Positions 18,561 through 31,447 of a stretch of DNA of 64,000 nucleotides are shown piece by piece. Numbering within the stretch: position 1 is the first letter of the stretch; the number at the start of each line of letters is the position of its first letter. Source of the stretch: Phanerodontia chrysosporium (lineage: Eukaryota > Basidiomycota > Agaricomycetes > Polyporales > Phanerochaetaceae). A program made the translations under genes and the position numbers. The stretch spans positions 62,001 through 126,000 of the forward strand of contig MJGA01000018.1 in assembly GCA_001910725.1 (NCBI GenBank), read 5' to 3'. The notes below the pieces were generated by a model. It ran no database searches and was not told the origin of the DNA. It saw nothing but the letters and a program-made list of their open reading frames with translations.

Positions 18561-19285
18561 ACCGTGTCGGAGAGGTGCAGCAGGATGAGGAGGGGAAGAG
18601 AGCGTTGAACGCCGCTTGGACGAATTTCTGGACGCTCATTTGCTAGACGCCCGAGACTTGCTCCCGGACGGTCATCTTCTCGTCTACCGACTTTCCTCAC
18701 GACCGTCTTCCCTGCGCCTGATAGTTCTTGTCGTCGTCATTCGCGAATAGCTTTGACAAACATAATTCATGCGCGAAGGTCCCCTGGACGTCACATTTCT
18801 GTGATTTGTGCCGTCTCACGTGCGTCCCAGATTGAACGCATCCGCCTCGTGCAGCGGTGCCCCTGTGCATTGGCCACGTTCCGGTGCGTCTGCTAGTGGT
18901 CTTGTCCTGTTCTACCTTTTGCCGATGTTGTGCGTATCGCCAAGCTCGGAGCCCAACAGAACTTAGCTGCACAGCTTCACGTAAGGCGAGCAGGAGCCCT
19001 TGTCGAAGCTCAGGCACTCCCTGCGCCCCGTCTTCGCCTCGTTACGACGTCGCTGACGTCGCTGTCGCATGACCGGTTGATGTCAATTCTCCACCGGCGA
19101 GCGAACGCACGCAGGGCGGCGTGCTCAAGATCATAATCTCTCTTCGTCCCGCTCTCATATAACCCGTCTCGGCTCGCTTCAGGCCTCTGTCAACATCTGT
19201 CGTCATAGACAGCACAGCGTCTGCCCTACGCAGGAAAACCCTCGAGCTAGATTTATACTTAACGCGCAGTCTCGTTCTGTTCCCC
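18561..19285. promoter_or_regulatory. divergent promoter region EFG1 / FAD oxidoreductase
   Basis: 725 bp between divergent genes. An AT-rich TTTATACTTAA stretch sits about 30 bp before the FAD-enzyme ATG and may act as its TATA-like element. Nothing else is seen. Confidence 0.4.
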
Positions 19286-22084
19286 ATGCAGACATCTGCA
19301 ATGACCAGCCCATCGTCGCCCGCCGCAGCCCGCAGCCCGCTCTCTCAGCTGCGTGCAGAGCTGGCAGAATGCGTCCGTGGTCCCGTCTTGCTCCCAGAAG
19401 ATCCAGAGTACGCCCACCTCCTCCTTGACGGTTTCTGCCCAGCGCCCGCGAATCCGCCGATCTTACTCCACTTTGCAGATTCGCTGAGCGCTCGCGAACG
19501 TTCAATGGCAAGCTCACGCCTCGGCACCGTCTCGTTGTTTCTCCGCTCGATGCTCAGGACGTCTCCGCGATCGTCAAGTTCTGCGTCGCCAAGGGTCTTT
19601 CCCCGTCGATCCGCGCCGGCGGGTATGGCATCGCAGGCTGGGCCGTCGCCGGCGACATCGTCGTCGACATGAGCCTCATGCGCGAGATCGACATCGAGCT
19701 GCCGAAACCTGCGGACGGCGGCGGGCGGGAGTGGACGCGGCTCCAGGACATGCCTCCGCCCAGCAGCAGGGGCGGCGGCCGTGTCGGGTTCAAAGGCAAG
19801 CCCGAGGTCATGGCCGTGGTCGGCACTACCGAACCACAGACCCAGGGCGCGGCAAGCTTCAAGCGTCGGCGCGAGGACAGCCCTGTCGAGCCCAGCACCG
19901 ACGAACGTCCCATTGCCGACGCGCAACTGCGGCACTACGACGCAGCGTCGCCCGCAGTGGCAAACTTCCTGCGCGGACCGCCGCTCCCGCCCGAGGAAGG
20001 CGAAGCTCCGCGCCAGCCGCCGACAAACAAGCGTCGGCTCGACTCGCCCGCGCGCGACAGCGACGTCCCTCCCCTCGCCATCCCGCCCCTCACGGAGCGC
20101 CAGCGCTCGAGCGAGTCCAGCACGTCGTCCGCCAAGACCTCGTCCGGCTCTGGCCTCTCCATGGACGGGCGCACGCTCAGCACGAGCACCGCCGCGACAT
20201 CGCCGACCGACACGCCTGTCTCGCCCTCGTCATCCGCGCGCGCGCAGATCCCCGACTTCGTGCCTGCGCTGCCCGCGAACACACCGGCGCGCGATCCGTT
20301 CGGGTACATGTCCTCGCAGCCGCCCGCTCCTCCGCCCGCGACGTACAGCGGCCTGCGCACGTTCACGTCGCCGACGGGGCCCGTCAACATGTTCGGCCGC
20401 CCCGTCGCGCCGCCGCTTGGGATGCCTGGGAACCCGTTCGCCTCGCTATCCGGGAACCCCTTCTCATCCCTCTCCGGCAACCCGTTCGCCTCGTTGTCGA
20501 TGGCACCTGGTACGTTCGCGCCTCCGGGCGCGCTCGCGGGCAGGGCGCCCGCGCGCCCCGTGCACCCGTACGCGTATGTCACCGTTGGGGCGGGCATGCG
20601 CCAGAAGGAGATCGACATGTACACGGCGGAGAACCCGCTACCTGGCGTCAGTTCTGTGAGCGGTGCGACCGAGGACGGGCTTGTGCCGTACCATGTCCCT
20701 ATGTGGGTACTCACCAGCTCGCTTGTTGGACTCATTCCTGACACTTTGCAGGGCGGCGCATCCTACGGGTTCATCGGTGCTGTTCCTCTCTGGATTCGGG
20801 TTTCTCAGTCGGCTGCACGGACTAAGCGTCGACAATCTGGTAGAGGTCGAGATGGTACTGGCGGATGGAAGTATTGTGGTTGTCAGCGAGGAGGAACACC
20901 CGGGTAAGTCACCTTCAAGTCTGTCTAATGATGGTCACTGATCAGAGCCAAAGACTTATGGTGGGCCATTCGTGGCGCGGGACCGGCCTTCGGTATCGCT
21001 ACGCGCTTCAAGGTCAAGGCTTTCCCTGTCCCTGTGTGCTTCGCGGGCAATCTTATCTAGTAAGTCTGTTGAACGGTATAGTTGCGCCCTTTACTAAATA
21101 TGCATACAGCCGCTTCCATCGTGCAACTGCACCTTCACTGATCAAGCACTTCCGAGACTGCATCAAAGGCGCTCCACGTGAATTGTACGCCAACGTGCTC
21201 CTGACGGCCGGTCCCGCCGACAAGGACTCGCTCGTAGTCATCCAAATGTGCTACCTAGGCCCGAGGGAGGAGGGCATGGAATACCTGCAGGCGATCTCGA
21301 GCTGGGACGGCGAGCGGTGCCTTTTGAACGAGGTAAACGAAAAGAGCTTTCTGTATCAGCAGGACAGCATCGCGCAGATTCTGCGCGGGAAGGGTGCGTG
21401 GCCCTATTGCCAGTGACGCCATCGCCCGTGCTGACATTCGGCGCTTCTGCCCAGCCGGAAGACAGTGGTTCCTGCGGTCGTCACTCATCCACTCGCTCCC
21501 CGACGAAGTTATCCACAACACGGTGAAGCAGTTCGCCGACACACCGATCGGATGCAGTAAGTCCTTCTGTAATCGTGCTCACAACCCCGCTGCTGTGAAA
21601 CCGTTGCTAACGCGCGCCCGCGCAGCGTGGATCTTCGAGCTCTCTGGCGGCGCGATCGCCGACTTCGAGGACACGTGCCTCCCGAAGGAGCAGCGCGAGG
21701 CGGTGTGGACCGTCGCGGCGCTGCATCAATGGGAGATGGGCATCGACGACCCGCGCTGTGTCACGACCGCCGAGGACTGGATGGCGGGCGTCATCAAGCC
21801 CGTGACGGTCGGCGGGCCCTTGCCTACGGTGCGCACGCCCGATTTTCAGCGTTCGTGACGTGGGTGCTGACAGGCCTGTGTAGTTCCTTGGCCGCCACGA
21901 GCCTCCGGAGCGTACGATGGCAAGCTACGGCAAACACTGGGCGCGCCTTGCCGAGCTCAAACGCAAGTATGATCCCGACAACCTCTTCAGGAACAATTTC
22001 TGGCCTCTCGACAAAGACGGCAAACCCGTTCCCCCGCTCTACAACGAGCCACCCTCGCCGTCGATGTCCCCCTGGCAGCGTTAG
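19286..22084 (+). CDS. BBE/VAO-type FAD-linked oxidoreductase with a large disordered insertion
   Basis: A berberine-bridge-like flavoprotein. Exon 1 is 19286-19407, joined over a 71-bp intron to DPEFAERSRTFNGK; later introns include 20703-20751 and about 20905-20946. The FAD fold is recognisable: ECVRGPVLLPEDPEF, DAQDVSAIVKFCVAKG, then IRAGGYGIAGWAVAGD, VTVGAGM, HPTGSSVLFLSGFGFLSRLHGL, NLVEVEMVLADG and DLWWAIRGAGPAFGIATRFK. The C-terminus has the BBE ending (ELKRKYDPDNLFRNNFW). Two oddities: about 290 residues of Pro/Ser-rich sequence (about 115-402), including three GNPFxSLS repeats, are inserted within the FAD domain, and the usual flavin-binding His of GGH is Tyr (GGYG). The substrate is unknown. 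Confidence 0.85.
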
Positions 22085-22249
22085 TCGGATCGACCTAGCT
22101 TCGTGATATTTTCCCGCGTTCTCTCTTTCTTGGATCTCGGTGCGAATTTGTGGTATACCATAGTAGCTCTACCCTTGGACAAATAAGTTACAGATCTTGT
22201 CAGATTATCTACTCCCTACTGCACGAACCAAAAATCTTGACAACCGCAC

Positions 22250-25200
22250 TCAGACGCGCTCCTCCGCGATATGCGAGTATGTGAGGTCCGCGTTGAGCGA
22301 TCGCTCGTAGCGGCGGCGGCCCTCGTGGAGCGTCGCGGAGATGCCGGCGAGGATGAGCAGCAGCGTGAGGTCGCCAAGGTCTAGCGCGGCGGTCTGGAAG
22401 ACGCCCTGCATGAGCGGCACGTAGATGAGTGCGAGCTGGACGACGAAGGAGACCGAGACGGTGCCGAGGAGCATCCGGTTGTCCGCGATGCCGCACCCGA
22501 GGCCACGGTTCTGCAGCGCGGAGACGAGGTCGAGGAATACGAAGCAGGTAAACGTCTGGGCACTGCCGTCAGTTTCGGGAAGGGCCGCCTGGGCCGAGTG
22601 GGACGTACCATCGTTTGCTCACGCCTCGACATGTGGTCATCGGAGAGGGCGAACGTGTAGATGAAGAGCGTCCCGACGACGATAATGGATGCAGAAAAGA
22701 GAACGCGGTATACGAGTCGTCGGCTGATGATGGGTTCGTCTTTCCGACGAGGTGGCTTTTTCATGACGGCAGGATCTACCGGGTCCACTCCCAGTGATTG
22801 ACTTGGTGGGCCTAACAACATCCGGTCAGTGGGAAGATGAACACTTGGCCAGGTATACACAAACCATCCATGAGAATGTTAATGAAGAGGATCTGCATGG
22901 CATTCAGCGGATTGCTCAGCCCGAACAGTGTACTAAGCGTGATCAACGTCAGAGCTGCAACAGCAGTGCTGAGCTGGAAGGATAGGAAGTTTTGGATGTT
23001 ATGGAAGATAGATTTGCCTGTGACGACAGTCAGTATCTTCCTACAGAGCCCACGAAGACCATACGCGCCTTCTTCCACGGCGGGGAGGATTGTCGTAAAG
23101 TTGTCATCGACCAAGATCATATCGGCCGCCTCCTTCGCTACGTCTGTCCCGCTCTTGCCCATCGAGACACCGATGTCGGCCATCTTGAGTGCCGGAGCGT
23201 CGTTTACTGCACACGAGGTCATTTTCAGCCGGGTAGCCGGATCACGACGCACGTACCTCCGTCTCCCGTCATAGCCACCACGGCGCCCCTCGACTGGAAC
23301 GCATCCACGATCGCCATCTTGTGCTTCGGCGTCGTGCGCGCAAAGACACTGACCGCACCGACGCGCTCGCGCAGCTGCGCCTTGCTCATCGCGTCGATCT
23401 CGCGGCCGGTGAGGCACGCCGCGGCGCCCGCGCCGACGCGCAGGCCGAGCTGGCGCGCGATCGCGAGCGCGGTCTGCTCTGCGTCGCCCGTGATCATCAC
23501 GACCTGCACGCCGCCGGACTGCAGTAGCGCGATCGCGTCCGCGACGCCGCGCCGCGGCGGGTCGTACATCGCCTGGAAGCCGACGAAGACGAGGTTCGTC
23601 TTGGGTGCGTCTGCGGGTGCGGGCGTGCCAGCGCGCGACGCGGCCACGGACGGCGGGGTCGACGCCTCGACGGCGCCGAAGCCGTATGCCATCGCGATGA
23701 CGCGCAGCCCCCGCGCGGCGGTCGACTGCGCCTTCGACATGATGACGTTGCGCGTGTTCGCGTCGAGGCTCGGTGTTGATTCGTCCGAAACGTAGTAGAA
23801 CTTGCAGCGGTCGAGGACGGCGTCAATAGAGCCTTTGATATAGTACATTTCCCGCTTGCCCGCAGCGTCGCCTGCGTTGTGCGTACCGCTGACAGCCATG
23901 TATTTGCGCTCCGAATTGAAGGGAAGCTCCGTTTGGCGCGTGAAGTCCTGCAAGAGCATTTATTATACACTTTCCGGAGGTCCATTTATTATGAAGACTT
24001 ACTACTCGCTGATCGGACATGCCAAAGGATGGCAAGACATTTAGGAGTGCCACATCGACCGAATGGCCAACGTAAGCTGCATCCTCGTGGCGATAAACAG
24101 CATTGTTGCAGAGTGACCCGATCTCAAGAGTTTTGATGAGAGCCGGGCTCGGACCAGACGCCGCTTGAGCCGTGCCCGACGCGTCCAGGGTGACCGTCTC
24201 GTCAACCGCATAGAGCTCTGTCACTGTCTGCTCGTTTTTAGTCAGGGTACCTGTCTTATCCGAGCAGATTACTGAGACAGAGCCAAGCGCCTCGACCGAA
24301 TGTAATTTCTTGACAATAGCTTTCCGCTTAGACATGCGGAGGACGCCCAGCGCAAGCGTTACGGTGGTGACGATCGGTAGACCTTCCGGATGGCAGCCAC
24401 AGCGAGGGATACTGTACTTTAAGTGAGATCAACACAACCTAAGAGATAAGCGAAAGTGCAACTGCGAACTCACCTCCGATAGTGAACATTTCGAGCCATG
24501 ACCGACTCTGCAGCACACCAATGATACAAATAATGCCGATGATACCGAACGACAAAATGGAAAGCTTCTTAGCAAGCTCGTCCATGCTGAGCTGCAAAGG
24601 AGTGCGCTTCTCCTCTACCTGCCATAATCTCAGCTCATTATAGTGAACTTCACAAGTAGAGCACTTACTTCCTGCATCATAGAGAAGATGACGCCGAATT
24701 CTGTCTGCGTCCCGGTAGCTATGACCACACCAGAACCTCTACCTGCGGCCAAGGATTAAGAGCCCCCTCTATGGCCTCCATAAATGAGATATATGCGTAC
24801 CGTTACGGACTAATGTGCCCATATATGCGATGCATGACCGTTCGGCGAGGGCGACCGGCTCAAGGGCGGTCCCGTTCGCGGCGCCGTTCGCAAAGCCAGC
24901 CGCGCTCTGGCACGTCTCGGTGTCTTTCTTCCGCGCGGTAGTCTCGCCCGTCAGGCTGCTCTCGTCTATCTCGAGATCAACCGCGGAGATGAGCCGCACG
25001 TCGGCAGGGATGCGGTCGCCCGTGCTGAACGTGACGATGTCGCCGGGCACGAGTTCGTTCGCGAGCGTCGTGAGCGCCTTGCCGTCTCTAGCCTAGGCCT
25101 CAGTACTCTGCACATGAAACGAGAAGCTGCGGGCGGAATTACCTGATGAGGTGACAGTGGTGCGGGACGAGCTTGTTCAGGGCTTCAAGGCTCTTCTCAG

Positions 25201-26077
25201 ATCTCCGCTCCTGCACGAAGCCGACTACGGACACATGAGTATTTGCGTGTATATGATACACATTGACAGGCGAACCTGTGAGTACAATAAGCACTGCGAC
25301 AGTGATGCTGACCGCGTCGTCCACGTTCCCCATGACTGCGCTGACCACCGCGCTTCCGCACAACAGTAGGATCAGCGGGCTCTCGTATATTGTCTTCGCA
25401 AACTTCACGAGCATCGATTCGGGGGCCGAGACTGTGAACTCGTTGTAGCCGTGCGTCGATTGCAGGGCGGCGACTGTGGCGGAGCGAAGGCCCTCGGTCG
25501 GCGAAGTGTGGAAGTATGCGAGGGTATCCTGGAACAACGGCATGAGTTCCCGCGTTGGTCATTGACAACGCGGCACGGGCAGAGAAGGGTAACATACTTC
25601 TATGGAATAGTGTGCGAACCGCGCAGAAGGCGTATCCTTCGTTTCTTCCCTATGTACGGGTAGCCTCTCATAGTCCCCGCCCTGCGAGCCTGGGAAGTGT
25701 GACTTGACGAAGTCAACGAGTCGTTGAAAGATACCAGCAGGTCCTTCCTCGGCAACAACATGCCTGAACTCGTCGAAATTGGCGCGAGGTGTCGGAGGGA
25801 ACGTCAGCGGCTCCGGATAGTGTCTCCGCAGGGTTGTGCTGTACGCGAAGTGCGCGTTGGCGTCCGGAACGGTCGGCTCGAGGACATGGGAGTCATCGTT
25901 GGCATAATGCGTGAAGTATGCTGACGCAGGGGCCGATGTCGAGCTGCGAGGCGGTGGCAGGGTGTTGGAGCGGAACGTGTGTCTGGCATACGCTGAGCTC
26001 GAGGACGTCGTGGACACCGAGGACTGCTGGCCGAGGCCAGTGTCCCTGACGGGAGAACGTTTTCGTTCAACGCCCAT
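22250..26077 (-). CDS. PMR1: P-type Ca2+/Mn2+ transporting ATPase, PMR1 type
   Basis: A secretory-pathway (Golgi) calcium/manganese pump. In order: a Ser/Pro-rich N-terminus longer than usual (about 170 residues); a cation-ATPase N domain ([19 protein letters not shown]); membrane helices; actuator domain with DRIPADVRL and LTGET; the M4 PEGLP ion-binding loop; phosphorylation site [12 protein letters not shown]; nucleotide-binding domain; hinge [11 protein letters not shown] split by an intron; then C-terminal helices ending [16 protein letters not shown]. Many short introns interrupt it. The absence of a calmodulin-binding C-terminal extension and the overall sequence fit PMR1/SPCA rather than PMC1. 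No frame break seen. Confidence 0.93.
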
Positions 26078-27315
26078 GCTGCATCCGCGGCGCGGTCAGA
26101 GGCGGCGGCGTCGCGGTCGTGGTCGTGGTTGCAGTTGACGTGGAACGGCAGCGCCGCACCGCACTTCCGCAGCAGAGCGCCCATCCCGACGCTTTCCGAA
26201 TATGGAGATGCGGCGGGCGCGGTGCTGACCCTCTCGTCCACCGCCCCGCCTAAAAGCCTCTTCTGCGCACACGAGCAGGGGAGGAGTGGCTGCTTTCCCC
26301 CTAAACTCCGAGCGTTGCGGCTACACATGACATTGTGGCGTTGTGAAGCGATTCGCTTATGAAGTTGGAAGCCTCACGAGCAGTCGAAACCGGCGTCCTG
26401 AGGTGGAGGAACGCAGTGAAACACCAGCGCTGCTGGTCCAGGGTCTCATCTGGAACTCGGACAAGGCTCCTTCCCACGGGAATACGTGGGCCACAGCGAG
26501 TGGGTGTCAGAGCGGGCGTGTGGCAATCGGCGCTTTGAACAGACCCCCGCAAGCGCCTCCGCTTGCCTGTCCGTTCCAACGCTCTGCGATGTGTCGGGTT
26601 GTAAAGGGAATTTACACGCTGGATGATGTCTGAATAAATGGTGTATCCCCGCTAGAATACAGGAAAAACGGAGTAGAACGGTGTACGCGTGGGGCAAGTG
26701 GACTCAATCCACCGCTGTGGCCTCCGCGCTTACACGGTTGGTCTGGATAGAAAACGTGGAGAGACATCTCTCACAGCGACGTCCAACTTGCCCATCTGTC
26801 CTGCTCGGTCTGCAGCCTCGACTCGTGCTCTCGAATTGCCCTCGCACGGACCGAATTCACCTACAACCTTGGGAGAGCGCGGCCACATGCGCTCGTGCAC
26901 ATGATCCAAACCCTCAGCGGACCTTCATGACCTTTAACCAGCCCAGACAACGACCACTTTCCGTCCTTCCACTTTTCATAGAATCTTTCTACATTTCCTA
27001 TTCCTAGACGCTTTCCCGCTGTCACTCCAGACCCATTCACTTTGACCGATAAGTAGGCGCAAGGTAGGCACGCACCTCTTTCACGTGTTGGAGGGAAAGT
27101 GCGGCAGAGGACGCGCAGGATTCTCGGAAGGTGAGCCCCTGCACTGCTGCGGTCATACTCTGTTCTCATTCTGACATTCTAATGAAATCCGTGGCGGGGC
27201 TCAGCCTGAAATATACCGACTTCAGCCACGGCTTCCCGACGCACTCCTACTTCTTTGCCCTCAATACTCCTAGTTACCAACACCGTCCTTCTATCGCTCA
27301 GGGATCTCGTAGAAG
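26078..27315. promoter_or_regulatory. divergent intergenic region PMR1 / RhoGEF
   Basis: 1.2 kb between divergently transcribed genes, so it holds both promoters. Several short open stretches exist on both strands but none has family resemblance or coding-like composition. No TATA box or repeat stands out. Confidence 0.5.
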
Positions 27316-30300
27316 ATGATGGCTGAATTGAACGCTTCAAGCGCAAACGCGGATTCGCCTCGTTCCCACCGCGTGTCTGAAGTCACTCCGTCAGAGTACA
27401 AGGTCTCAAACGGGACACATGAGCCTCCATCTCCTGCTGCTCCCTCCTCTCCACCTCTCCCACCCCGCTCGCCGCTGCGACCCAGGAACTACAGGATGTC
27501 TATCGACACTCGATCATCCGTCCTATCGTCCTCGGCCGACAGCAGTTTCGAGTATGGCTCCGACTCGACGAGCGTTACCAGCCTCTCCCACCGACGCAGC
27601 TTCGGAAGCCTGTCCACGCTCGTCGGCTCGCCAAACCTCCGGCCAAAAACCCCGGAAAAGCCGCTGCCCATCCTGCCCCCGTCGCCCGTGCTCGAAGACC
27701 TGCTGTTCGAGCAGGATGGCTCCGCTAGTAGCAGCCGGCCATCGTCCATGCAGCTCTCCGCGGGCGCGTCCCACCCGCCTTCAAAGCGACACCATGCCCT
27801 CCTAGAGCTCTTGACCTCGGAACGCTCGTACGCGTCGGACCTGTCTCTCATCCGAGACATACATATGCCCCTTGCATTAGGTGCGTCCCCAATGTCTTGA
27901 CGGGTGGAGAGAATCCTTTGTTTAGGAGGTATCCAGGGAACTCGTCGACGCTGCAGTCAATACCGCCCACGCCGCCTCCTTCGGCATCGTCGTCACGGAC
28001 GCAGTCCACTGCCTCGGACTCCTCTACGAGCTCCCTGCTTGATCCGCCAATGTCTCCGGAGGACGTGCGGATCATCTTCAGCAATGTTGCGGAAATTGCA
28101 AACTTCTCCGATGAGTTTACCGGGAAGCTCGAGGCTTCGTTAGGGTCTGTCTTAGACGGTGGCTCCGGAGAGGATTATGTCGGAGCTCTGTTCCTCGAGA
28201 CGGTACGTGGCCTTCCTTTCGCATGTCCGCGGGATGCTCACGAGACCATACACGCCCTCAGATTCCCAAGCTCCAGCCGCTGTATACCACCTACATTACC
28301 AAACACTCAACGGCGATAGAACACCTCAACAGTCTGCCTCCGACGCCGGCGCTCACCCAGTACCTTGCCCACACGAGCACACTGGCACAGACTCTGACAC
28401 ATGCCTGGGACCTGCCGTCGCTGCTCATCAAGCCCGTCCAACGGCTGCTCAAGTACTCGCTCCTGCTATGTGCGATCATCGAGGAGACTCCGGACTCGCA
28501 CCCGGACAAGGAGAATCTCAAGAGAGCGCGTCAGCAGATGGAGGAGGTTGCGCACGGGGTGAACGAGGGCCGGCGGCGGCGGGAGGTGGTGAAGGAGGTG
28601 CTGACAGGCGTGCCGTTCATCAAGTCCAACGAGGCAAAGGCGAAGAAGAAGGGCCTCAACGTGGGCGTGGCGGCGTCTGTGAACCTCGGGCGCATAAAGA
28701 GCATCCGCGCGGCGGCGTTCAAGGTCAAGGAAGGCGCCGAGGCCAACGAGGAGGCCGCACGCGTTGCCCGGCTCGGCGAAGAGCTCCGCCGCAAGGACGC
28801 CTTCGTCCGCCAGTTCACCCGGGACGCCGCCCGCTGGGCACGCTCGATGACGGCCTTTTTCGAGGCGCTCAAGCAGTGGGCACACGCGTTTGGCACGACC
28901 ATCGGGGTCGACCAGGAGGCCAAGTCGGAGGCGTTTGATGCGTTTGTTGAGCTCATCCAACACGGGCTCATCCGCGCGTGCAAGGACGCCGAGGAGTCGC
29001 TGCAGGCCGATGTGATCAAGCAACTTCACCGGCTGCGCGACTCGACCAATGCGCCGGAGCGCCTGCTCGAGGCGATGCGCACCCTAGAACCATTACACTA
29101 CGGCCTCTTGAACTTCAACGTGTCGAAGTCGAGACCGCCTCCGCAGCTCCTCGAGGCGTCGAAGTCGTATGTTGCGCTCAGGGCACAACTGAACGCCGAG
29201 CTCCCCCGGTATCTTGAGTTACTCGACAAGGGCATTCGGGTCTGTCTCGAAGCCTTCCGGCGCATGCAGGTACAGCTGTGGGCGCGGATCAAGGCGCAGT
29301 GGGCCGAGCTGTGGGAGGCCCTCCGGATGGACGAGGAGGAGCGCGGCTCCGCGGAGCAGACGATGGTCATCTGGCACCAACGCTACGACGAAGTGTCTGC
29401 GCAGCTCGAGGGCCTGCACATCACGCGGAGCATCTCCCGGAAGCCGCTCAAGGACAAGGACAAGGGCCCGCAGCGGCCCACGCAGCGTGCGCGCGGGAGG
29501 AGCTTCACGGGCTCGATCGACACGTACTCGACGACGTCTACAGTCGTGCTCGGGTCCCTCGTCACGCTCGACCCCGTGCACATGTACGCGCCGTCGACGC
29601 GCTCCTCGCAGACCCTCGTCGCATCGCCGCCCGCGAGCCGGCAGACGTCGTACGCGGAGAAGAAACGCTCCTCGGAGAGCCTGCACTCGAAGCACTCCGG
29701 CCGCTCCGGCAGGGCAGGCAGGGCACGACCGTACGACGAGGGCCAGTCGTACACCGAGTTCCTCCAGCAGTGCGCCGAGCAGCACGCCGAGCAGCACGCG
29801 CCAGCGCTCGACCCGGCGATCTCGCTGCCAATGCCGCTGCGCAAGTCCGCGTCGCAGGGCCGCCTGCTCGACGCTCCCGAGGCCGAGGCGTGCGGCAGCG
29901 GCAGCGCGCCGTTCGTGCACCAATGGGACGTCGAGGACGGCCGCGGGCGGTCGCCGCGCAAGCCGGGCTTCAAGCGGCGGCTGACGGACACGCTGCGCAC
30001 GGGGAACAGCTCGTCGTCGCGGCACCGGCGCTCACCATCGCTGCCGGCCGTGCAGCTCTCGCCGCGGGGCTCGCCCGCGCAGGCGGCGTTCGACCTCGAC
30101 CCGCGCGACCCCGCGTTGCGGCGGCTGCCGACGCTGTACGAGTGCGTCGTCGTGTACCCGCTCGCGCCGCCGTTCCCGGTGCTGTACCGCGGGCTGCCTT
30201 TCTTCACAATGCGCGAGGGCCAGGTGTATGGCATCCTCGCGGAGGAGGGCCACCCGTCGGCGTTCCCGGACCTCCCGCTCAAGGTCGACGATGGTGTTGA

Positions 30301-30373
30301 CTGCCTGATGATGGTCCGCAACGACCGCGGCGAGATCGGCTGGGCGCTCGCGAGTTTCCTGCAGCCGCTCTAG
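27316..30373 (+). CDS. Rho guanine nucleotide exchange factor (DH-BAR-SH3, Gef1/Tuba-like)
   Basis: Three exons (27316-27880, 27937-28202, 28262-30373) with introns of 56 and 59 bp give 980 residues; phases agree. The N-terminus is Ser/Pro-rich and disordered. A DH (RhoGEF) domain follows from KRHHALLELLTSERSYASDL (about 155) through PSLLIKPVQRLLKYSLLL to about 400. Next is a helical BAR-like region (about 470-690), a second Ser-rich linker, and a C-terminal SH3-like domain (YECVVVYPLAPPF...GEIGWALASFL). Proteins of this DH-BAR-SH3 type activate Cdc42 at the cell cortex and septum. A second ATG at 27319 is an equally possible start. Confidence 0.9.
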
Positions 30374-31038
30374 GTGGTATTTATTCGTTTCCTATGCGTC
30401 TCTCCTCGTTATGCTCCCTTGCTATCCTGGATTGCTTGCACGAGTATGCTCGGCGCTCAAGTCTTGGACACCATCCTATCATCCCCCGCATATGCTTTAT
30501 GATATCCTGGGACGCAATGACGCTCTCCCCCACGTAATGATCTCTAATGCCCTTGCTACGTAGATGCTTTGTACCATCGACCGGATGACTGGCTGTGTAT
30601 CAAAAGGACACAAACACCCCTCATGTACTTGTAACTGGATCTTCATGCTTTTTGGGGGACTTTGGATACCTTGAATAAATGTTTTTGAAATTTCTATACG
30701 TTGAACTGCCTTGCGCTGCAGGTGTATGCGCACCTGACTGTTGTTACAAGCAAGAGCTGCCGCATTTCGGGGTGAAGCCGACATGGATGAGAGTATATTA
30801 ATCGTTTGACGCGGGGGTCTCCCAGACCTCAACACTCCCTCACCACCACGAACCAGAGGTGATGCTATGTTCGCACTGAGGTTTACGGCAAGACTCTTGG
30901 CTTTCGTAAGGTCAGCAATATCCGACACGCTTGCTTGCTCACCTGCTTTTAAGCGTTCCACGACCAACATGCAAGGTCGCTTTGCCGGCATTTACGGGAT
31001 GAGCACACATATGGACTAGGTGACCTCCTACTATCTCT
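30374..31038. other. RhoGEF 3' region and flank of the Copia element
   Basis: About 660 bp without a convincing gene. The first part is the RhoGEF 3' UTR and terminator. The second part, read on the minus strand, has a weak resemblance to the end of a Copia polyprotein (see 30760-30991). Confidence 0.5.
30760..30991 (-). mobile_element. possible Copia-type remnant
   Basis: On the minus strand the translation VVERLKAGEQASVSDIADLT resembles the end of a Copia RNase H region (xxERVxxG...xxADxLTKAL). It is followed by a GGGAGTGTTG-type sequence like the polypurine tract and LTR start of the intact Copia at 35445-35460. The match is short and may be chance. Confidence 0.25.
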
Positions 31039-31306
31039 TGTTGTCATCCCGAGGCGCCGCCGAGGTGACCCACCTCAGACGCAGGGCGGCATGCCATAAA
31101 AGGCACCCGTCGGTAGTAATCTCCATTTCCTTATCTTCATTCCGATCCACTTTATCTTATCTGAGTCTTCCGCCTTTGTAATAACTCAAAACCCACATTT
31201 CATTTCCTTTCTAGTAGTTACACGAAAATGTATAAAATCCTAGTTATATCTCTCCCAATATCTATCGTTCGTTTCCCGCATCTCACCCCCGCTCGATTCT
31301 TCAAGA
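31039..31306 (+). repeat. 5' LTR of Copia element
   Basis: 268 bp. It contains a GC-rich inverted repeat near its start and TATA-like elements CATAAAAGG (about 31094) and TATAAAA (about 31229). Confidence 0.93.
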
Positions 31307-31324
31307 GGTTATGAGCCCCGCGCT
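31307..31324 (+). other. PBS matching an initiator-tRNA-Met half molecule
   Basis: GGTTATGAGCCCCGCGCT follows the 5' LTR directly. It is complementary to the anticodon arm of eukaryotic initiator tRNA-Met (CUCAUAACC), not to a tRNA 3' end. Copia and Ty5 are known to prime from such a cleaved half tRNA, so the same is likely here. Confidence 0.75.
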
Positions 31325-31447
31325 GTAAAGAGCGCACACGACGATCACCACTCTCTGCAGATCCAGTGCGGATCAAACTCTCGTCCCTGTCGATCCATTG
31401 CGGATCAAATCTAGGCGCCCACATCTCGCGATTATCGCCCTGTCAGT

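Noticed and set aside
28466..30321. Long open frames on both strands over the RhoGEF last exon
   Set aside because: They are shadows caused by strong GC bias at third positions of the RhoGEF codons; only the plus-strand frame shows DH, BAR-like and SH3 features.
30497..30991. 164-codon minus-strand frame as a complete host gene
   Set aside because: No host family resemblance; part of it looks like a Copia remnant and the rest is unremarkable.
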